From Reticulitermes lucifugus (lineage: Eukaryota; Arthropoda; Insecta; Blattodea; Rhinotermitidae), in the NCBI GenBank assembly GCA_026260175.1, contig JAKCWW010000034.1:1-64000 (forward strand): DNA of 64,000 nt. The letters are read 5' to 3'. Shown here in pieces: positions 13,801 to 26,840 of the stretch; position 1 is the stretch's first letter, and each line of letters opens with the position of its first letter. The notes below the pieces were generated by a model that saw only the letters and a list, made by a program, of their open reading frames with translations, was not told the DNA's origin and searched no databases. Position numbers and translations under genes: made by a program.

Positions 13801-16800
13801 CACTCTCCTGCTATTGAGCAACTGACTCTCACCTCAGTTAATCTGTCTTTCATAAAGTGAGGTTGACTGCTTTCATGTATTATAGAATAGGAGACTCTCC
13901 TTCATTCATTTAATGTATTGTATGCTTGCATATTTTCTCAAAAAGAGAAAAGAATTCCTATAAAAAAATTAAATCTGTATTCACAGATCCTAAGGTGATG
14001 TATGTTTTTAACCCCTCTGACCAACTATGGATGGTTAAAAATGTAAGACAAGTGATGTACTTTTCATCACTTCATAATACAGGGTTCATAATTTAACCTC
14101 ATTACCATGGTCATGAACACTTTGCAGGTAAAACACAGGATCCTGTGAATGCCACAGGGATGCACAAAGTGATGACTGTGTGATGTCAATGTACAAAATA
14201 GCAAAAAACATGTCTGAAATCACAACCTTTCACATTTTTATTGCCTTCCCTTTGTCAACAGAAACATATATTTATATGACTGTCTTAATAAATAAGTAAT
14301 TTCATTACTGCAGTTCAGTCTACTTTAAGAAAACTGGTAAAGAAAAGCACTTTCACTAGTTTGTTTCCAGAAAGTAGTATCTGTATAATACACGTTCTTA
14401 CTGAGATAACTGCAATAAGCTTCCAAAAATACCTCTCAGCAAAACAGTAAGCAGATTCACAGTAGTCATGACCTAGACTTGTATTCAGGAAATAGCCAGT
14501 TAAAACCTCAGCTATTTGCTGTTATCCTGTGGTTTTCTTCAGTCTCTACAAAAACTTCAAATAGACCAAGAATGTCTACATCCAAATATCTATCTACTCT
14601 CCATTCATCGTCATTTTCCAACATCATCCCACACTATACTATCTTTACAGCTAAAATAACCTCAAAATCAAAAGAAGAATCCATCAACATTATCTATGAT
14701 TGTAGATACAACCATATTTTCAAAAATGAAAAATACAGTCTCATTTTCTGTAACCCTGAATATGTAACATAAGACAATTTGTTGAACTCACATGTACAGG
14801 GACTCCAATGTCAGGCCAACGTAAATCTTCTAGAGGAGGTTTGGGAGAGTTCCATACGACGACGACTTTGTTCAAGTATGGCAGTCCATACAGTCTACTC
14901 AAAGAGTTGATCAGCACCTGCAGGTTTTACAAATACCTCTTACAGAGAATAATTTTACATCCCCTGTCAGACTCATACTAACATTTAGGTGTCAACTGCC
15001 AATTGTTTCATACATTTGTATGTTCTTATTTTGAGGGAAGATTAATGCTCTTTGAAAATTAAATGCTGAGAAACCTACTTGGACTTGAGAAGAATAAAGA
15101 AAGTGAACAGCTTAGAATATTAGATCAAAAGGAACTTGGTGATTTATACATGTCTGCTAGTATGGTTTGAGAATTAAATCACAAATGTTACAATTCAAAA
15201 TTGGGAAAGACGACATGCATACCAATTTTGAAATTAACATTATGATGAATAACAAAAAGGTAGGCTGAGGATGAGAGATGAATGGAACTGGCTCAGGGTC
15301 ATGACCAGCTGTGAGCTTTCATATTAACAGTTTTGAAAATTGGTGTTCTACCAGAGACACTGTTAGTTATTTTCATGATACAGATTTTTTTCAAAATATG
15401 GATCAAAGGTGCATGAAACTCAACATGCACAAGATATTCAGTAGCCCGAGGAAACTAAAGGATTCGCGCGGTTGTATCACCAACGTAATCGATCCATACC
15501 CGTGACTGATGGCGTGACAGTGACGTCACTTTCTGCTAGCCTCCTACAGAAGATAAGCATAACCACGGATCGTCTATGCCAAACCACGTTAAACTGAAAA
15601 TTATCACGTAAATTCAAAAAGTGGTGTAAATTTTCAAGTCGCGTTAAAGCAAAATGGCGCAAAACGAAATCGCGTAAAACAAGAACTACTTGCATAAACT
15701 TTATAATGGTTGGGGGGGGGGGTCTACATGGCCTAACAAGACTGTTAATGGTAGCACAGCTCAAGTAGGTCTAACCTTGTTGGATGGGTCAAAGCCAGAC
15801 ATACCCAGGAAAATCTGAAGGCCTTGAAAGTGACAGCTCCACCATCAAACCAGGCTGTGGCAGCCCAGTAATCTACTCAGGCTGAATTCTGCTTACTCCT
15901 AAGTCTCAAAAGGCATGACAAGCAGATAGTTCTTCAGCAAATGATGTAAGGAGAAGGAAGAAAGGCCAAAGGACCCACTGGAAAGATGATTTTGAGACCA
16001 GTACTGACAATGCACCATTTGATCCATCAAGACAAGAGATAATAAAATCAGAAAAATAACAATATTCATAATAACCTGTTCTCTTTCATATGTAAGCATA
16101 ACAATGGTAAACTGCTCCCTGGGACTGTTTCCTCCAAGGTTTTCTGAAAACTCCTTCCCAGCACCACCAGCACCCCTCCCGATGGGACGGAATCCCATGC
16201 CAGAACCTAGAAGCATCAAAATTAAGCTGCACTTTCACAAACAACTAGGCAAGTGATAAGTGCTGTGGAAAACGTGGTTTAGTAGTTAGCAGACAAGCTT
16301 AGTGTTCAGTGGGTTCTGAGTTTCATCCTAAACACCAACTCTAAATTTGGGGNGGGGGGGTGTAAACACCATAAAAATCTGTTAGCATAATGATAACCAA
16401 TCACCCAAAGATGGGAGTACAGCCAGCTTCTAAAATATTGTGTGTATTAAATATACTTCATAATGGACAATGTCCAACATAAGTGTGATGTGCAAGGACA
16501 AGTATCAGCACACAACTTGCCCAACATACTGTAACTGTGATGCAAAATGACAACTGTCATCACACAACATAAAGTGGATCACTGCAATGTTTCATTCATC
16601 TGAAAGCATCTTCATACTTTAGTCTAAATGCATATAAGAAAGCTCACTTTTCTGAAAACCAGTATTTTAATTTGATATTGTATTCTCATTAAGCAAAATC
16701 CTTAATTTATGGTACTTTAATTCTTGTACTGAGTACTGCTTGTACATAACTGATGTCTGTATAAACTTACACCTTCTTCTCTGAGTGGCAAGCTAATTTC

Positions 16801-19800
16801 AATACTTACCAACAAATTTTGCATCAGATGGCAAAAGTAAATCAAAGGGTAACTGTGGGTAAAGTCGAAATGGATCACCCCAATCATTCCACATCTCGTG
16901 ACCCTGAAATCATAAAAGATATCCGATTATTGCTGATTAAAAACATGTTCCAAATGTTTAATCAATATTTTTTATTTAATAATGTTGGCAGTAGCTCAAA
17001 ACTGTGTATCACTGAAAATGATAGGATGATGAATGGATGGTGAACTGGAAGAACATGGAAAGAAGCAATCTACTAATACATAATTTCAGGACATAAAAGT
17101 ATACGGATCTACTGTAAATCACATCCCACAAGTCTGCGTGTCCTTAATATTGTTATTACTGACGAAATTAAAAATATGGAATTCAGGTGTGGTCCAATGC
17201 CATAACATCATACCAAATTTCATAAACAAAAATATGGTCCAATCATTGAAACACAGAGAGCAAGGTGACCTCAAATGACTACTTCTTTCATATTCTGGAA
17301 TGAAAGTAGACTAAAAGTATTAGTCACTGACTACAGAGTTTTGAATTTAACTAAGCAACTAAAACCAGTTTACTTTCTTACTAGGGGACAACCACATCTG
17401 TGCACTTACACATAAAAGCCTCCAGTCTCCACATACTGCTTCTTTATAAAAGTGGCTATGTTGGAACCATTGTGTTGAATGCCAAGCCACAAATGTGCAG
17501 ATCCTGGCATCAAGCCTATTCAACCCTGTCAGCCATAGACTCAACTGTCAGCTGGAACCAGTGATACAACTTGATAACACTGAGAGCTTTCATGTCTGCT
17601 CCCTGAACTCTAATTTATTTAAGACCACTGGACAGCATAGGCTGAGTTATTTCATATGTGACAGAACAAGGCAACAAACCTGCGTTAGGAAGACTGTATA
17701 GTTGCGCTTATAGCGTGGTGAAGGATACGGTGGTTCTATTGGGCCGAGACTTTCTTCTGGTTCTGCTTCTGAAACTACTGCTTCTGTTCTTAGAGGCTGT
17801 GAAAAATAATCAAATGAATCAAGTTGGCACCAAACCCAGAGAAAGTGCTATCTGCTTTGATTAATGACCTGTTCTTATTCATAACATATACAATCCCCAT
17901 GCCATACACAGGCCTTTTTTGAAAATCTGACAAGGCAGCTAATGAAGAATTACCCAAAAATGTCATTACTGTGTTTGCAGAAGCTTTTGTGAACACAGCT
18001 ATGACTGTTTTGTCATCTGACCTCAACCAGTTCCATTCAGTCCACACATTCATGTCCTATTTCTCTTAAGATCCACAATAACATTATTCTTCCACCCATG
18101 CCTAGTTCTCCTAAGCATTACTTCCTTGATGTATACCAATTACAATTTTGTATGGATTACCATCTTCCCATGCATGCTACATGTTCCACCCACTTCATCA
18201 CCTTTGACTTAATTATTCTAATAATATTAGCTGAAGAGTACAAATTATGAAGCTCACGATTATAGAGGTTCCTTCTTTATCCTATTTCTTCCTGTTTCTT
18301 AGGTTCAAATATTCTCCTCAGCACTTTATTCTAGCAAATAAAATGGTGGACTTCCATACTAAACTTATGACATTACCTTAAATATCCTGGCATACTGATT
18401 GCTAAGGTAAATCCCAGATATGTTTCTCGACTTCATACAGCTATTCAAGCAGAGCACATGTTGTACATCACTTATACAGTTCAGAAACTATAGCAAGCAA
18501 TTCCTATACAGGCCTGGACAGGCCCTTAGGGCTCCAGGAGGTTGAGGCTACCATAATTTCTAGACAATTGGCACATGAAGGTGGCAAGGTTGTCAGCCCC
18601 ATGCACCAGCCACCTTTACCCGACAGAAAATCACCATGGTACTCATTTCTATTAGAGGCTCAGTCAACCCCAAAGCCATAGTGTGACCAGAACGATTAAG
18701 TCAATTAAAAATTCCAATGACCCCATCGGGAATCCAACCCGCGACCTTCCGGCTTGTAGCGCAGTGCGTCAACCAACTGCACCACAGCGTACTTCTCAGA
18801 AACTTAAGACCCTAGTAATTTCCATTAGTGGAGCTCGTTGGATGATGAGAAAACTTTCATGTATTACTAAGTTTACCTTTGCTGGGAACTTCACCATTAT
18901 ACCTCTGCATGCAAGTGTATGTTCCTACCCTCTAATGTATAGTAAAAGTAATGTTCATGTATATCTTAACGGGACTCCAACTTGCAGATGAACTATGGAC
19001 TAGATATGACTGGGCAGCCAGACTACTTAACAAATGTAAATGACATGTAGCACATTTGTTATTAAACTTACTGTGAACGTAGAATTGAACACACTGGGTG
19101 AAGGTTCATCTTGTACGGGTAAAGGAGGGATGGCAAGCCTGTCCCTCAGGACTGCCACAACAGTGTCCACTACACTCTGAACTGAGGAGCAATAACGTTC
19201 CCACACCAGACGACCCTGACGCCGCAACGATAATAGGTCTGAATCCGAAATGGATCGAAGAAAGAAATGCATCTCTGTGATCCGTGCCTGTAACATATGA
19301 ATGAAAGCACCAAGAACCATAAATAACCGTGATATAATGATTTAACAGTACCTGTATGATAAAGTACTGAAATGCCTTTTGGTGCCCCTCATGTCAAAAG
19401 CAGTCTACTTCTCCCCTGACAACCAGGCAGGGGCAAGAAAGCTAAAAAAATCACTCCTGGAGGTAATGGGCATACAAATCGAAGAGCACTTACAATACTT
19501 TTTCTTTGTAAAAACAAATTCAATTTATACAAAACTTTGTCCTTTCCAAAGCAACCAAAGGAGAAATAATACAGTAAAACTGAAACCATATTTAAAAATT
19601 TAATGTTGCAATGCATAGATACCCCACATTTGTTCAACTGTGAGAAGTATAAAATTCAAATCATGATCAGGAAACGTTTAGAAAAGGTTGTCACACATAT
19701 GGCAACAGCATTGCAACAAATATAATAGCAGGAAAATGTAAGCCACCCATGTACATTAAAAACTACAAGTTATGAACACAGCCAGCACGCTACCATATTT

Positions 19801-20416
19801 GATACCTACCTCTCATCTTACATACAACATAAGGTACCAGACCTGCTATTGTGTGAAAAATGGAAACAGAAATATACATGTACAATTATTTGTTTATTTA
19901 TTTTTTATGCTATATGAACTGAAATGTTCGCGTAACCACTGTTGCCATGGAAAAGCAATACGTATTAAATATTCTAAATGTGTGTCTGTAGCCTTAATTA
20001 TCCAGCATGCAATGCGCATCTGCCACATTATACTGTCATCTGTGGCCTGTCTAGCTCTACCATATTTTTCCACATTATCTCATAAACAGCATGATTTTCA
20101 GGAAAAGCTTAGTGAACATAAAATGAATGTTTTGATTTTCTCTACAACTTCTGTCTGAAACATTCCTCATTTTAAGAAGAATTCTGCAAGATATTGTCAT
20201 AAATGTACATAGGTCTTCACAAGAAGTACCCGTTATTCTTGTCAGATTTTAATGAAACTTTAATCTTCACAACAAATTTTTGAAAAATACTCAAATATCA
20301 AATTTCATTATAATCTGTCCAGTGGGAGCAGAGTTGCGCAATGTAGACAAACGAACAGACATGACGAAGCTAATTGTCTCTTTTCGAAAGTTTGCGAATG
20401 CACCTAGTAATAATAA

Positions 20417-20465
<49 letters not shown>

Positions 20466-23400
20466 TATTAATCAGTTTAGATAACTGCCTGAGAGTAAAT
20501 GATCTTCTTATGGATCGCATTATAAAGTGTCATCTATACGAGTATACATGCATAAAATCATCCACTGTTGGGTACAGTCCAGTAGATCCAAGTGCCTTAA
20601 AATGTGTATACAAGATGGGTTGTTGATTTATATAGATATATATATCATCATCATCTTATGAATGACGCCTTATGACACAATTCATAAGACGATGACTCTG
20701 AGTCAATTTTATATTTACTATCTTATACTTCTTTTCAACAGTTTAATTATTATTTTATATATACATATATACATATATATATATAATCTTTTAACATGTA
20801 ATGGTCTTGTGATCTTCCTGCAGTATTACCATGATTCACAAGAATTGCTGTTAAGCTGAAACATGTCTGATCTTAAACAAACATTTTCTGAAAAGTGTAC
20901 CTTGTTTGTTTTACTATCTCTTAACATATTTGTTGTTTTTCTCCTGCGTGTGTCTTGAAATGCCTAGTCTACAGTATCTATCTTGCCTTTCTTACCCACT
21001 TTGATAACAATTATAAAACTGTAACACACCTTTGGTAGAAATAAAGCAGCTCTGTGCCAGTCCACAACTTCTCCGTAAGCCATCTCAAGTTGATCTCCTC
21101 CCAGCAAAACAGGTACTGCACCAGCTCTAATCGCTTCATAAACTCGTATCTGCACAATCGTAGTTGACACTAAGCTAGCATTTGTGGGTGCCATTACCAA
21201 TGCAAATGTTGAATCTCTTAATACGCTTGTTCGTGATGATTCTGTTCCACACAGAGCCCATTCTCCCCACACATCTGAAACCTTCTTCATAATGGGTAGC
21301 CAGTTACCAGTGTTGAATTTCTTAGTTGTCTCTTCAGTGTTTGGTGAATTTACTACCATGGAGCACTCAAAATGAAAGAGAAATCGGTCAGATGTTGATC
21401 CATATGCCATTCTGTGTAAGTGTTCCATTATAAACCTGTCAACATCGTTCTGAGTATCACTGGCTCCACCTTTTCTTTTTGATTCAGCCATATAATCTGC
21501 CCTGTGCTCATTCAAATCTGAATCATCCACATTATCAATAGTTTCTGCAAAACTCTTTAGTGTGGCTTCATTTGTTTTGACTAGATATGACAAATAATGG
21601 AAATCTCCTTGAAATGAAAGGAGGTATCGCCGCCGGGCAGGCAACATGGATGGATAGTCTTGCCATATGTCTCCTCCCGGAGGACCCAAAATTGGAGGAG
21701 TTACAATATCAAAACCATCACGAAATGTGGATCTCTTGAATGTTGACTGAACAAGCATGGCTCGTCCAGTGTCAATGCCAAGAAAAATGTCACGTCCACC
21801 AGTTGATGCATCCCTGCTGTCATGGACACTACTGCTGCGAGCAAAATTCAGTAGAACATGATTTCGTCCATCCCCTCCCCAATATGGAAGTTTGCGTAAA
21901 AGCTCTTCGTCAAGAGTCTTTACAGGTACATTAGTACTGTTGATCAGATTATTCTGTCCACCAGGTACAGCTAATGCTTCGCCAACTAATACTAAATATA
22001 TACACGCAACTTTTGGATCGGTTGTAAAATGTGGATTATAACCAAGAGTCTGCTTCAGGGTAGTTTTGACAAAACCTTCAATGTCCCACCCCGGTGCAAT
22101 GACTGGGTAATGATCAGGATCATAAAGGAAGACAGGAAAACCAGACGTAAGTGAGCACCGGGAATAATCAAAGCAATTATACATGTGGCAAGAAAGACTC
22201 TCTCCTGCTTTATGTGGAAGATATTCTTCAGGAGTAGATGATGGCAGCAGTCTCTGAGGAAGAGCGAGGTCAGGAGTGTTTCTCTGAAGGGCTTCCTTCT
22301 GAGCGACTTGGGCCTGCAAAGGACATGCAATAGTGATGATTAAATTAACAGAGGAGATTCACCACATAAACTGCAATCATTCCAAATACAAATTCTCATG
22401 TCCTTCAAATAACACATAGGTTGTTCCAAAGAATGTGTCCTATTACAAGGCCTTTATTACTGTTTCTTAACACAGAATATTTTATGGTGAAGTGTTGTTA
22501 GCAGGATGCCCAACCCACAAACTGTATCACCACCTATTACTGGACGTCTGCAACTGCTTCTTTTATATATTTGTAGCTACCGCCATATCTGGAGGTCACT
22601 TCCATCCAAAAGCTAAGGGTATGCTATGGTAACAGCATGACAGAAGATACAAGTGTTTGAAAAAAAAAAGTGCTCAAGGCAATATGTAAATATTCATTGC
22701 AGTACATGGGCAGTTCAAAATTATGTGATGAAGAATTCCGTAATTTGTGTGGTTCATCTAGTATTGTTTGGGCAGTGAAAGCTACGCCACAAAGTCCTTG
22801 GAATACAGTTCAGATGGGACAGACAAAAGAACTTCTCTGAAAACAGCCATTGTGAACACCAAGAATAAGAAGAAGAAGAAGGGACGAAAACATTAAGATG
22901 TACCATATCCTAAGGAGATGTCACAATGTGAGGAGAACGTAATTTGTTGAAGACTATGTTGGAAGGGCAGTCTTTGAAATTGGCAGTGTTTAACGCTGGG
23001 TTCCGCTACAAGTGTTGATTTAAATTCACATACATATATCTATAATTCCATTGAAATGCTGATAAAATAAACATAAAGCTACTAAAATGTTAAATCTGTT
23101 GATAAGTTTTTAATTGTTCCCATCCCTCAAGTTCCCAGTGAAAACAGACACACATTCACTGCACATTACCAATGAATCTAATACATGAATGCAGTAGATA
23201 ATTAAAACATCTACCCAATGACTCCAACATAAAGATTTTTGTAAGAATTCATTTAAACAATAGCCATACCATTAAGCCTGCCATTTAAAAGGCACATGAC
23301 ATTCAGAGAAACGAATATTTCATTTTCACTGTATTGCAATCCATTTACCTCAAAACACACTGTGATCAAATGAAATCGAAGCAGTCAAAGTCTAAAATTA

Positions 23401-25841
23401 AACACAAAATCTGTACATCACTAATTTTTAACTTGCAACTTGTAAGCTTCATGCCAGCACTCTTTGCTGCACTCTGTAGTATAGGTATTCCTATACCGCT
23501 TTCTTGTGGCACAAATGGCAATACACTAAGGACCATGTAACTTCCAATCTGGCTGACTGTTATGTGGGGCAGCAGGAGGATCAGAAGGTAGGTAGTTTTG
23601 ATACCTCCCCATAAAAATTTTGCTTCTCATTCTTTCTTCAGTTGCAGTATGTACTTGTCAAGTTGAGTGTACTTAGAGAAGGGGCAGTACAAGTAAATTA
23701 TGTTACACAGTCAGGAAAGAACATGAGGCTCACTGTACTGGCCTGCTTTGTGTATTACTTGTTCACTATTCACATACAGGAGCAAAGAAGGTAAGGAGAT
23801 ATGATACCCCTAATTTTCACCTTCATCCAGCATACAAAGTGACGTGGTACTCTACCTCCATTAAAGCACCAGATTTTGTGGAATTTTATTGCTTCTCATT
23901 TTCAAATAATTTGCAAAATCATTAGTAAAACCAATTACAATTACTTTTAAAAGTCGGTATGTATGTGTAAAAGTATCTTTAAAATATGCTGTGTAACCTA
24001 TGACATGAAAGAGTAAGCATTGAACTAGGTACAGTAATGAGGTTCAACAATTTATAATCCCTACAGTAACACACCTGTTCAACTGAAATCTTCAATCGCT
24101 CAAGTTCTGTCTGCTGATGAATCACTTCCAGTTTCAGCTCGTCAATGCGTTGTGTGAATCCAACCACCTCTAATTGCAACCGCTGTCTCTTGGCTTCAAG
24201 ATCACGTAGTTCCGCACTAACGGATCCTGGATATTAGTATCAGAAAAAGCATATACATATCTATGTATACATACACACACAAATACACACAATTGATACA
24301 TATTTGTAACAGTAATATTTCTCAATAGTGACTGTAGCATGAAGACTACTACATGTTACATGACTCTACTAAATAACTGTAATGCCTGTAACACTGATGT
24401 CACCAGTTTTACTGCTAAAATTAATAAAACATAAATTACAGTCTCTAATTTTGTGTTTGGATGACTGAACTGAAAGCAAGAAATAGTACATACATACTAA
24501 CTAAAATTTGGTTGACACTATGAGCCATTAGGTAAATAATACTATTTGAACACATGAGCCTCTTTACCTAAATTTACTAAGTCTGTGGTGTCAGAATACA
24601 AATATTCAACTAAGCTTAAACCAAAGCCAAAGTCCACAACTAGGCAAGATCGTATGCCAGTTCCAAGAAGTTTCCCTACCAACATTCTGTGCAATTCAAT
24701 GCATTTCACACCTTGCCACTCAGTGACTAAAATCAGAACTGCCAAATAAAAAATACCTTTAATTCTCAACATTTCTTCTATGCGGAGTTTTAGGTCAGAA
24801 GCTTTGAGAGTGCTGAAGTCTTCAAAAGCCTCAAGTTTGGATCTTGTGCGATGCACATCTCCGTTTGGCACATTGCTTTCAACCTATTTATATATAATTA
24901 TACAAGAACTTTATAACAATAATTACACAAACAACATGAAAAGATTCTAATAAATGTAAATAGATGCAAGGGAACACTGATATTTACACAACAAACTACA
25001 ACTGCGTTCATTACACTAGTAACAAAATACATAATTTGGAAATCTTATACAAAATCAAACAAAGGATAAAAAAGTACTTACATTGCTTATGGATAAACAT
25101 AGCCTACATTAAACTTTTCATAGCCAATTACATTTTACACTGTGAACTACAAACAATCTCCCACTGAAGACATTTAGACGTGACACAGTTAGCAATCAAT
25201 GCTATGCCCATTTACAAACAGAACGAAAGAATCTAAAAGAATTAAACTTGATAACATTAAAATCAGTGTTGACTTCCTTCTATGTAGTGATGCCCTACTC
25301 ACAAACTAATCCAAAGGATGGTTGTGAAAAGCCTGATATCACAAAAGGAAATCAGATTGTTTAGCAATATCACCTCAATTCTTTGGTTATACATCATACC
25401 ATTCAATGTGATGAATGGTGATCTAAGAATATGGACAGTAGTAATAAACTGTACTGACAGGAAATGGTAAATGTGAGGTTTTGCCTAACATAATGCACAA
25501 CAATTGGTAAAATAAACAGCCAATATTTTCCACACCTGTCTGAAAGTTTCATATAAAGTACTGTCAGTAATTTCTTCACTTACCTTTAAATAATGAGAAT
25601 GACTATCGTGAATAATTGCCAGCTTAAATATTTAAAATACAATATTTTTAAAAACAATATAACATAAAAGAGAACGGCATACCTTTGACAAGTAGTAATG
25701 TGTAATAAGTGGAACGATGATTAGCACAACTGAGACGAGAACGATGATACGTGACAACCTCATATGGCTCAGCCAGTGACAGAACACCTCCTTACTGCCA
25801 AGGGAATGGTACGATGATGCACCACTCAAATCCAGTGTCAT
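7840..25841 (-). CDS. botv: Exostosin-like 3 / brother of tout-velu glycosyltransferase (14 coding exons)
   Basis: This enzyme starts the heparan sulfate chain by adding the first alpha-1,4-GlcNAc to the tetrasaccharide linker of core proteins. Coding exons on the minus strand, in order: 25841-25683, 24883-24757, 24226-24075, 22313-21030, 19287-19072, 17796-17680, 16903-16810, 16206-16076, 14917-14792, 13332-13205, 12074-11950, 11080-10930, 9410-9306, 7944-7840. All junctions are GT-AG and phases agree. Residues 31-50 form a type II membrane anchor ending PLITHYYL, as in animal EXTL3. Residues about 96-160 are a coiled-coil stem. The exostosin (GT47) domain spans about 187-640. The GT64 domain starts near 748 ([10 protein letters not shown]), with the metal-binding SVDDD ending at 832, [31 protein letters not shown], and terminal CFKFI. 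About 1,005 residues, slightly longer than human EXTL3 (919) or fly botv (about 970). Exon 12 carries two surplus bases that break the frame. The start is the only ATG giving the conserved N-terminus. Confidence 0.95.
8197..8886. mobile_element. pogo/Tigger-like MITE in the last botv intron
   Basis: Both ends begin CAGCAGAA when read inward: CAGCAGAACCTCCATTTAAGG on the left, CAGCAGAATCCCAGTTTAAGG on the right (17 of 21 match). The element is flanked by TA on both sides (8195-8196 and 8887-8888). TA target duplication and a CAG(C/T)AGAACC-type end are typical of the pogo branch of Tc1/mariner. No transposase frame is present in the 690 bp, so it is non-autonomous. The interior repeats AAACTTAAATC-like words near the right end. 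Confidence 0.75.
10550..10724 (-). mobile_element. tRNA-derived SINE (family 1), 5'-truncated, containing the assembly gap
   Basis: The 3' part of SINE family 1 (CAGGCCTGGACAG, CCAGGAGGTTGAGGCT, then the ACCGGCCGCCTTTACC block) lies between perfect 15-bp target duplications, AACAATTGTTACATA, at 10,535-10,549 and 10,725-10,739. The tRNA-like head is absent. A run of 50 N (10,612-10,661) sits inside the repeat, so the true length is unknown. It lies in the botv intron between exons 12 and 13. Confidence 0.85.
10930..11080 (-). CDS. botv: botv exon 12, with a 2-base surplus that shifts the frame
   Basis: The exon enters in the correct phase (G completed by GT, then [13 protein letters not shown]) and leaves correctly (HITRKPPVK, then the donor). 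In between, the reading frame slips. The conserved protein needs TACTCC TAC TGG, but the window has TACTCTCC TAC TGG around 11,035-11,045 (minus strand), a surplus TC. Read literally, the frame meets a TAA about eight codons later. The exon is 151 bases where 149 would keep phase on both sides. All other exons are intact, so an assembly or base-calling error is the first suspect; a real disabling allele is the alternative. Confidence 0.85.
12665..12800 (-). mobile_element. LINE 3'-end fragment in a botv intron
   Basis: On the minus strand about 12,751-12,690 reads [14 protein letters not shown], the conserved RPRxRWEDNIKMDLKEIG-type tail of RTE-like LINE reverse transcriptases. The neighbouring bases give a weak match to the segment before it (FKRTD, LRN). 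It is short, frame-broken and inactive. Confidence 0.6.
15470..15715. mobile_element. Possible pogo/Tigger-type MITE fragment
   Basis: Repeated words such as CGCGTTAAAGC, GGCGCAAAACGAAATCGCG and ACGTTAAACTG resemble the sub-terminal repeats of Tigger-like MITEs. It ends in a poly-G run (15,711-15,721). No clear terminal pair or target duplication was found. It lies in the botv intron between exons 8 and 9. Confidence 0.35.
17950..18345 (-). mobile_element. LINE reverse-transcriptase tail in a botv intron
   Basis: Minus-strand translation in shifting frames gives [41 protein letters not shown], then a degenerate [21 protein letters not shown] and CVDWMELV-like region. This follows the order of the C-terminal RTE-like LINE tail (VLRKIFGPK, ELHDLYSSPNIIRxIKSRRxRWxGHVARM, GRPRRRWxD). 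Several stops and frame changes show that it is old. Confidence 0.75.
18494..18795 (-). mobile_element. Full-length tRNA-derived SINE (family 1)
   Basis: Read on the minus strand, the tRNA-like head includes a B-box-like GGTTGGATTCCCGATGGGG. The body and a 3' segment with CCTGGAGCCCTAAGGGCCTG follow. The flanks are near-identical 13-bp direct repeats (TCAGAAACTATAG at 18,481 and TCAGAAACTTAAG at 18,796). It lies between botv exons 5 and 6. The tRNA-like part is a SINE head, not a tRNA gene. Confidence 0.85.
20212..20415 (+). repeat. Second copy of the GACAAACGAACAGAC-type dispersed repeat
   Basis: Diverged copy of the repeat at 6,745-6,900. It shares AAATTTCATTA, ATCTGTCCAGTGGGAGCAGAG, GTAGACAAACGAACAGACATG, AAGCTAATTG, CTTTTCG and GCGAATGCACCT in the same order. 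It lies in the botv intron between exons 4 and 5. Confidence 0.6.
20419..20464. repeat. (AT)n microsatellite
   Basis: Uninterrupted AT dinucleotides for about 45 bases, directly after the dispersed repeat. A second AT-rich patch lies near 20,755-20,785. Confidence 0.95.
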
Positions 25842-25859
25842 TTTGCATTACAGTGACAC

Positions 25860-26840
25860 TACTTCGTAAACCTTCCTTCACTCCAATTCATTATATAAGT
25901 CAGTACTGTGTTACCCGATAGACTACATCCTAACATAACCTTCTAGACAAAAGCCATGAACACTATAAAAGGTTAACATCATTGAAAATACGGCAAACAT
26001 TCCACCAATTTCAAGAAAGGCAAGGAATGTTCACCATCTTAGTCTACATCTCTTTCTGTGTTTTCGATCATACAACAATGTTTCCATCGTGGATTAAAAA
26101 CTGGCACCATGCAATTTAAAACTGACAGCTAAACTCCACATCGTCCGCCATTCTTATTACGTTTGATGTGTTGACGGTGGATCGATCACGAGCCACACAA
26201 GATTCAAAATTTCTTAAATAGATGGCGAGACGTTTCTAATTCGGCTCCATCTACGAACGGTTTACTTGAACGTTTATACCTCGAATGGTCGTCCATTGTA
26301 GGTGATATAATACCCACGGAGTAGCGAAACATACCAGTGCAGTCTGAACCAACCACAAAACAACTATCTTGGCGGCATGTTTCATTTGGACCAATAACAC
26401 AAATAGCTTGTGCGGACATGCCACAGATTACGCCCATGCCGATGTGCAACTCTCACTGCGTTGCCGATAACGCATAACAAGGTTTCTCTGCTGCCATCTT
26501 TGAATCAAGTACGTATACGTACAGCAGCGACGAGGGCGATGAAGAGATATCACTCCGGTAACATGCTTTTTGACGTACGGCAGTGAAGATATATACGTAC
26601 TGCGGTCGTCACGGCTGCTACAAAGTGTAAGCCCGTACAAGCTGCAGGTTCGTTCAAAAGCACCTACGGCACCACAGTGTGTCATAACCCAGAAGCCCGC
26701 AATCTATGGTAAGAAGTTTAACTTCTGCTTGACTTCAGCTTCTTTCCCTCCTGGCACGAAGGACTTTACTCACAACATGACTAAGTAGCTCCACTGGGCA
26801 AGGCCAGTGTAAAGAAGCTAACAGTCACTTAGTCAAAAGA
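25860..26840. other. Region upstream of botv: presumed promoter and 5' UTR, no gene seen
   Basis: This lies just upstream of the botv start codon. From about 26,160 to 26,700 it is richer in CpG than its surroundings (CGTCCGCC, GACGGTGGATCGATCACGA and similar). That would fit a promoter or 5' UTR region, but no TATA box, initiator or splice site can be assigned. Frames on both strands lack recognisable domains. Confidence 0.35.

Noticed and set aside
20964-22330. Plus-strand and alternative-frame open reading frames over the large botv exon
   Set aside because: They are shadows of botv exon 4, whose frame carries the conserved exostosin sequence.
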